DNA of 5,665 nt from contig WJIO01000425.1 in the NCBI GenBank assembly GCA_014730235.1, forward strand, positions 1 through 5,665, written 5' to 3'. Within the stretch, counting starts at the first letter, position 1. Each line of letters opens with the position of its first letter. The notes beneath the pieces were generated by a model that was not told the DNA's origin, searched no databases, and saw only the letters and a program-made list of their open reading frames with translations. Shown piece by piece: positions 1 to 2,876 of this stretch. The stretch is from Candidatus Poribacteria bacterium (GTDB lineage Bacteria; Poribacteria; DTPJ01; WJIO01). The position numbers were made by a program, and so were the translations under genes.

Positions 1-252
1 ATATGTCCTCAGGGAGCAATAAGTGATTACTGGAAACCATCCAAAGATGGAGCTGGAAATTCCATCATCTATATATGTTTCCCAAAAGCCAAATGCCTTT
101 TATGCGAGAGTCGGTCATTATGCACACGTAGCAAGAAAGGCTGCAGAACCATAGGTATACGTCCCCAAGCCCAGTATGAGGCTTTACAGAAAGCTCGTAA
201 GCGGGAGAAGACCCAGGAATGGCAAGTATGTCATGGTAACCCATTCAGATGA
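1..252 (+). pseudogene. IS1182-type transposase, internal/C-terminal fragment (5' cut by window, 3' broken)
   Basis: Frame 1 is open from the window start to a TGA at 250-252 (83 residues). It begins ICPQG and carries a cysteine cluster (C32, C35, C41, C48) followed by a basic helical stretch (EALQKARKREKTQEW). This 'CPxG ... CxxC ... CTRSKKG' pattern is typical of the region just before the last catalytic part of IS1182-family DDE transposases (DDE_Tnp_1_6 type), which cut and paste their own element. In intact relatives the chain continues after this helix into a segment with the catalytic Glu. Here the similarity ends around W74 (220-222), and eight further residues lead to the stop, so the catalytic end is missing. 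The sequence downstream belongs to another transposase in another frame. The family call is from memory of the motif pattern. I am confident that it is a transposase relic and less sure of the subgroup. Confidence 0.72.
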
Positions 253-586
253 ATGTCCCTTGGGGGTGCTGTGCAGTCCTGACACCAAGCATGCACCGGT
301 AGTTTATGTCAAGACCAGGGATGATCCCCGACTGTATCCCCCTGTCCGACGTGGTTCATCCCAATACAAAAAACTCATGAACCTGCGGAGTGGCTGCGAA
401 CGGTCAAATGCCCAGAAGAAGGAAGTCTATGGCTTAGGCAGCAGGCCTTGCCGGAGTGATACTCATTTCCTGATTAGGTTATATCTTGTGTCTATCATTG
501 AGCATGCAAAGGCATGGCTGGCAGAAGACATGAAGGAGTCAGACGCCAGTAATCCGGCTGATTTTCTGAAGGCGTCAAGCCCATAG
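176..586 (+). pseudogene. DDE transposase C-terminal remnant of a second, different IS
   Basis: This is a 136-codon reading frame in frame 2. The first ~14 residues (MRLYRKLVSGRRPR) are only an out-of-frame reading of the IS1182 relic. Recognisable transposase sequence starts near residue 15 (about 218). It runs through an ECPLG-like cysteine segment (C27, C33), DDPRLYPPVRRGS (49-61), and RSGCERSNAQKK (71-82), the 'R..CER.N' motif carrying the third catalytic acid, E75. It continues into a hydrophobic helix LIRLYLVSIIEHAKAWLAED (99-118) and ends at TAG 584-586. This is the usual end of an IS4/IS5-superfamily DDE transposase, but the N-terminal region with both catalytic Asp residues is absent. 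The ATG at 176 is therefore not a genuine start, and no activity is expected. The fragment keeps an open frame, which suggests the rearrangement is fairly recent. The exact IS family is uncertain. Confidence 0.7.
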
Positions 587-685
587 AAAGTTCCTGACTC
601 TCAGCATTCAGACAGACAATCAAACCCAACAGGACCAGTCTGCCCATTTCCCTGTCAACAATCTTTCCAAACTGCATAAAACACA

Positions 686-715
686 AAAAAGACGCGTCAT
701 CAACGCGCCTTTTTG
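686..715. terminator. Symmetrical terminator-like hairpin
   Basis: The stem AAAAAG(A)CGCGT pairs with ACGCG(C)CTTTTT around the five-base loop CATCA. A single A:C mismatch separates the GC core from the A/T arms. The GC core followed by a T-run on either strand makes it a plausible bidirectional rho-independent terminator. It lies about 100 bases after the stop of the transposase remnant and would also shield the CRISPR remnant and IS debris from each other's transcription. The 587-685 stretch before it contains nothing else I can recognise. Confidence 0.6.
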
Positions 716-784
716 TTGTTTCTATGTCTTTCTGTCAGGATTTTACACCTTGACCATGCCTTAAGCCAATCCATTTGCCTTTTC

Positions 785-806
785 AGCTTATTTAACTGAA
801 TAAGCT
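785..806. repeat. 8-bp perfect inverted repeat next to the CRISPR remnant
   Basis: AGCTTATT (785-792) and AATAAGCT (799-806) are exact reverse complements around TAACTG. The repeat ends two bases before the truncated CRISPR repeat, on the leader-distal side. It has no following T-run on either strand, so it is not a standard terminator. Its role is unknown. Confidence 0.5.
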
Positions 807-807
807 C

Positions 808-828
808 AGTCGGGTCTACTATTCTAAC
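808..828 (-). repeat. Truncated terminal CRISPR repeat (21 nt)
   Basis: It is identical to the first 21 minus-strand bases of the full repeat. The remaining 16 bases, including the ATTGAAAC tag, are replaced by unrelated sequence (792-807) that belongs to the neighbouring inverted repeat. A crRNA ending here could still have a normal 5' handle, because that handle comes from the intact repeat. Confidence 0.68.
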
Positions 829-866
829 AGGAGTACCAGCTGAAACTAGATATCTCTGGGCAATCT

Positions 867-903
867 GTTTCAATCCCCTTGAAGTCGGGTCTACTATTCT
901 AAC
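867..903 (-). repeat. Intact CRISPR direct repeat (37 nt)
   Basis: This is the leader-proximal repeat. On the minus strand it starts GTTAGAATAG, has CCCGAC in the middle and ends ATTGAAAC. The central part offers only weak pairing (CCCGACTTCAAGGGG), so a long stable hairpin is not evident. Confidence 0.7.
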
Positions 904-1013
904 ATACCCCTTTTTAAAGCCTTGATATATAAGGCTTTAGACAGCCATTTTTCCAAAGCTATACTTTGTGAATGCTTAATTAACATTTGCTAATAGGTTT
1001 TGAGTCAATTTTA
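904..1013 (-). promoter_or_regulatory. Probable CRISPR leader with possible promoter
   Basis: This is the AT-rich tract upstream, in minus-strand sense, of the intact repeat, where a leader is expected. On the minus strand a TTGACT (1008 down to 1003) lies 18 bases before GTTAAT (984-979), a weak-to-fair sigma70 pair that would transcribe into the array. Thirteen bases from the repeat there is a 9-bp perfect inverted repeat: TAAAGCCTT (915-923) and AAGGCTTTA (931-939). The leader call follows from array polarity. The promoter elements are only a suggestion, and the TTGACT overlaps the terminal repeat of the 1001-1118 element. Confidence 0.35.
915..939. repeat. 9-bp perfect inverted repeat in the CRISPR leader
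   Basis: TAAAGCCTT and AAGGCTTTA pair around GATATAT. It sits immediately outside the intact CRISPR repeat and lacks a 3' T-run on either strand. It could be a protein-binding site or an RNA hairpin in the array transcript. Confidence 0.5.
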
Positions 1014-1118
1014 GCTTAAAAAACGTGCCTCAAATCCTTATGTGACGCTGAAAGACAGAAATCCGGGAAAACCTATGTGGCATTTTGCGACAAGGTTTTC
1101 TATTTACAAATTGACTCA
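1001..1118. mobile_element. 118-bp inverted-repeat-bounded segment (MITE-like or IS-end relic)
   Basis: TGAGTCAATTT (1001-1011) and AAATTGACTCA (1108-1118) are exact 11-base reverse complements bounding 96 bases with no gene. A second inverted repeat is nested inside: GAAAACCT (1067-1074) and AGGTTTTC (1093-1100). The interior (1028-1095) is richer in GC than its very AT-rich flanks, so it looks inserted. Short length, terminal inverted repeats, internal hairpin potential and lack of coding capacity fit a miniature inverted-repeat transposable element. No convincing target-site duplication is visible next to the ends (only T/TT), so an old IS end or a large hairpin remains possible. Confidence 0.4.
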
Positions 1119-1193
1119 TTAAAAATTTATCTAATCAAGAATAATCAAAAAACAAATAAAAGTCAAGAAAAAAATGAGAAGCTTTAAAAGTTC

Positions 1194-1222
1194 TTGACAT
1201 AAAAATATATATTTGTTAGATT
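1194..1222 (+). promoter_or_regulatory. Sigma70-type promoter of the VWA/tubulin-like operon
   Basis: There is a perfect -35 TTGACA (1194-1199), a 17-base spacer of A/T only apart from one G, and a -10 TAGATT (1217-1222, four of six consensus positions). An A/T-rich upstream tract (1120-1190) could act as an UP element. The predicted start near 1229 gives a leader of about 70 bases before the ATG at 1302. It is the best promoter seen on the plus strand of the intergenic region and is correctly placed and oriented for the operon. Confidence 0.6.
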
Positions 1223-1264
1223 ATAAAAAGCATCACAACAAAAATTTCTAATAGACGGCTTTTG

Positions 1265-1293
1265 ATTTAGAAGTGCCGCGGCGGTTTCTAAAT
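1265..1293 (+). promoter_or_regulatory. Stem-loop in the mRNA leader just before the first gene
   Basis: ATTTAGAA (1265-1272) pairs with TTCTAAAT (1286-1293), extended by two G:U pairs, closing a GC-rich loop that contains the self-complementary GCCGCGGC (1275-1282). The stem ends eight bases before the ATG at 1302, exactly where a Shine-Dalgarno site would be expected, and none is present. The 5' arm TTAGAA could alternatively pair with TTCTAA at 1246-1251, so two conformations are possible. A role in restraining or timing translation is inference. Confidence 0.4.
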
Positions 1294-1301
1294 ATAATGA
1301 A

Positions 1302-2867
1302 ATGAAAAAAATAATGAAATATAATATAATTTGCATAGTTATTTTAATATCTCTATATTATGCAGATAACGTATTTGCTAATACTGACAGTCTGGAGTTT
1401 TTATATAGTAAATATAAAGTAGATGAACTTAAGGCTGACTTTGTTATAATGATAGACACATCCGGTTCAATGAATCAGGCGGAGAGATTTAAACAAGTTA
1501 AACAATCAACGGCTGAATTTATACAAGCCTTAAATTACGGTGATTATTTATCTATAATTGCATTTGACAATATAACCAGGTATCTGGTAATTCCACAAGA
1601 GATTTCAATTATTAACAGGGATAAAGTTTATCAAGCTATTTTAAATCTATCCCCGCCAAAAGGACAAAAAACTGATATAGGAAGGGCATTGGAACAGGCC
1701 GTATCTGAATTAAACAGACCCAAATCTAACAAATTGCAATTTCTTCTCTTTATAACCGATGGCAAACATGATCCACCACAAAACAGCCAATATCTTACCT
1801 CTGAATCTGAAGAATGGAATAAACTTGTAAATAATACAAGTCGAGTTTTAAAAGGACACCTGATTCAGGCAATTGCTTTGGGTTTAACAAGCAATGCTGA
1901 TATAGAATTGGTAAAAAGGGTATTTCCTGATACTATACCACTGATTGTGGATAAAAATGGTCTTAAAGCCTTCTTTAAAAGATTAAAAGATGAAATCAGG
2001 ATGAGAAAACTTGCACTTCAGATTCAAGAGGAATTAAATTCCAATAATCTGTCTTTATCTTATAAAACCAAGCAGCCAATAAAAATTAAATCCGGCAGCA
2101 TACAAACAATATCAATGGACATTAAATCCGGTTATAATAATCTCAATCTGATAGCCAGTCTGGATAACATAGAATCCGATAATAAATCATTTTCATTGTC
2201 TTTATCTTCTTCACCATGTGCTTTTAAACTTAGTCCAGGGGATAATGAAGAATGTTTAATTTCCGTAAAAAATCTGGAGAAAAAAGACTGGTTTTCTTTA
2301 AGGAAAATAGAAAATATAGATTTAAATATAATCCATAAAATTTCTTTGGAATTTAAACCTGAAAACCCCTTGGCAAAAATAGGAATTGACAATAAAAAAC
2401 AGGATATATATAAGATTAAACTTCAATTGCAATTATCTTCGGGTTTCACTATATGGCAAATCAGTCTGTTTTTAACCAGTGTGTTAGCATTGACATTAGC
2501 TTTATGGATATTTGTTTTTAAGCCTATAAGGGCGAGAATTAAACCACCAGAATTACATGGAACTCTAATGTTTTTGGATGCGCCACCAGGTCAATCCTTA
2601 AGCACTATTAGCTTAGAGGGAACTGAATCTAAAATACTGGGCAGTGATGAATCATGTGATATAAAATTACCTGGAGCATCAATAGAACCTCAGCACGCAG
2701 TGATTTATGCTGAAAAACCCGGAAAAATGTTCGTGAAATCTACAGGTGGTAAAGTTGCTATACAGGATTTAACAACTTATGAAGAAACAGATATATATTT
2801 CTCCGCACATGAGCTTAATTCAGGTTCAGTAATAAAAATCGGAGATTATAGGATTCAATGGTCATAG
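1302..2867 (+). CDS. Membrane-anchored VWA domain protein with cytoplasmic FHA-like domain
   Basis: The protein has 521 residues. Residues 1-26 form a signal peptide (basic MKKIMK, hydrophobic core IICIVILISLYY, likely cleavage after VFA). A von Willebrand A domain spans ~45-235 with a complete MIDAS metal site: D52-T-S54-G-S56, T124 and D153. Residues 240-380 form a mostly beta-like linker with a Cys pair (C306, C318). A transmembrane helix (~383-406) is followed by KPIRARIK, a positive-inside signal, so VWA faces the periplasm and the C-terminus the cytoplasm. Residues ~418-521 resemble an FHA domain (ILGSDESCDIKLPG ... PQHAVI ... SGSVIKIGDYRIQW), but the usual pThr-contacting Arg and Ser are S448 and E462; H465 is kept. 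The first ATG is chosen because an in-frame TGA lies at 1263-1265; M5 (1314) is an alternative. No Shine-Dalgarno site is visible. The likely role is an envelope scaffold or adhesion/sensing partner of the tubulin-like protein encoded next. The domains are well supported; the role is inferred from context. Confidence 0.88.
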   Translation: MKKIMKYNIICIVILISLYYADNVFANTDSLEFLYSKYKVDELKADFVIMIDTSGSMNQAERFKQVKQSTAEFIQALNYGDYLSIIAFDNITRYLVIPQEISIINRDKVYQAILNLSPPKGQKTDIGRALEQAVSELNRPKSNKLQFLLFITDGKHDPPQNSQYLTSESEEWNKLVNNTSRVLKGHLIQAIALGLTSNADIELVKRVFPDTIPLIVDKNGLKAFFKRLKDEIRMRKLALQIQEELNSNNLSLSYKTKQPIKIKSGSIQTISMDIKSGYNNLNLIASLDNIESDNKSFSLSLSSSPCAFKLSPGDNEECLISVKNLEKKDWFSLRKIENIDLNIIHKISLEFKPENPLAKIGIDNKKQDIYKIKLQLQLSSGFTIWQISLFLTSVLALTLALWIFVFKPIRARIKPPELHGTLMFLDAPPGQSLSTISLEGTESKILGSDESCDIKLPGASIEPQHAVIYAEKPGKMFVKSTGGKVAIQDLTTYEETDIYFSAHELNSGSVIKIGDYRIQWS

Positions 2868-2871
2868 GAGG
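2866..2871 (+). promoter_or_regulatory. Strong Shine-Dalgarno site of the tubulin-like gene
   Basis: AGGAGG lies five bases before the ATG at 2877 and overlaps the TAG stop of the VWA gene. This fixes the start of the second gene and suggests tight coupling within one mRNA. The first gene of the operon has no comparable site, so the downstream protein may be made in greater amount. Confidence 0.8.
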
Positions 2872-2876
2872 GGAAA

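Larger units (their letters stand above)
808..903 (-). CRISPR. Minimal CRISPR array: one full repeat, one spacer, one truncated terminal repeat
   Basis: A 37-base unit at 867-903 shares its last 21 bases exactly with 808-828; the bases between (829-866) form a 38-base unique spacer. Read on the minus strand, the full repeat starts GTTAGAATAG and ends GGGGATTGAAAC. ATTGAAAC is the classical 8-nt repeat tag that becomes the crRNA 5' handle in many type I and type III systems. On that strand the intact repeat comes first and the second copy has lost its 3' 16 bases, as expected for the degenerate leader-distal repeat. Repeat (37) and spacer (38) lengths are normal. No cas gene lies in the window, so the array is an orphan relic or depends on Cas proteins encoded elsewhere. 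With only two repeat copies the call rests on the tag, the spacing and the polarity of the degeneration. Confidence 0.72.

Noticed and set aside
495-686. 63-codon minus-strand frame opposite the transposase remnant
   Set aside because: No ribosome site or recognisable motif; it lies mostly over the transposase C-terminus and the following non-coding DNA.
592-740. TCCTGAC (592-598) and GTCAGGA (734-740) as possible IS terminal inverted repeats
   Set aside because: Only seven bases, no target duplication, and no match extending outward; chance is adequate.
829-866. Spacer targeting something inside this window
   Set aside because: By eye no matching stretch to the 38-base spacer was found elsewhere in the window on either strand.
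915-939. Rho-independent terminator at the 9-bp inverted repeat
   Set aside because: On the plus strand the stem is followed by GACAGCC and on the minus strand by AAAAAGGGG; there is no immediate T-run.
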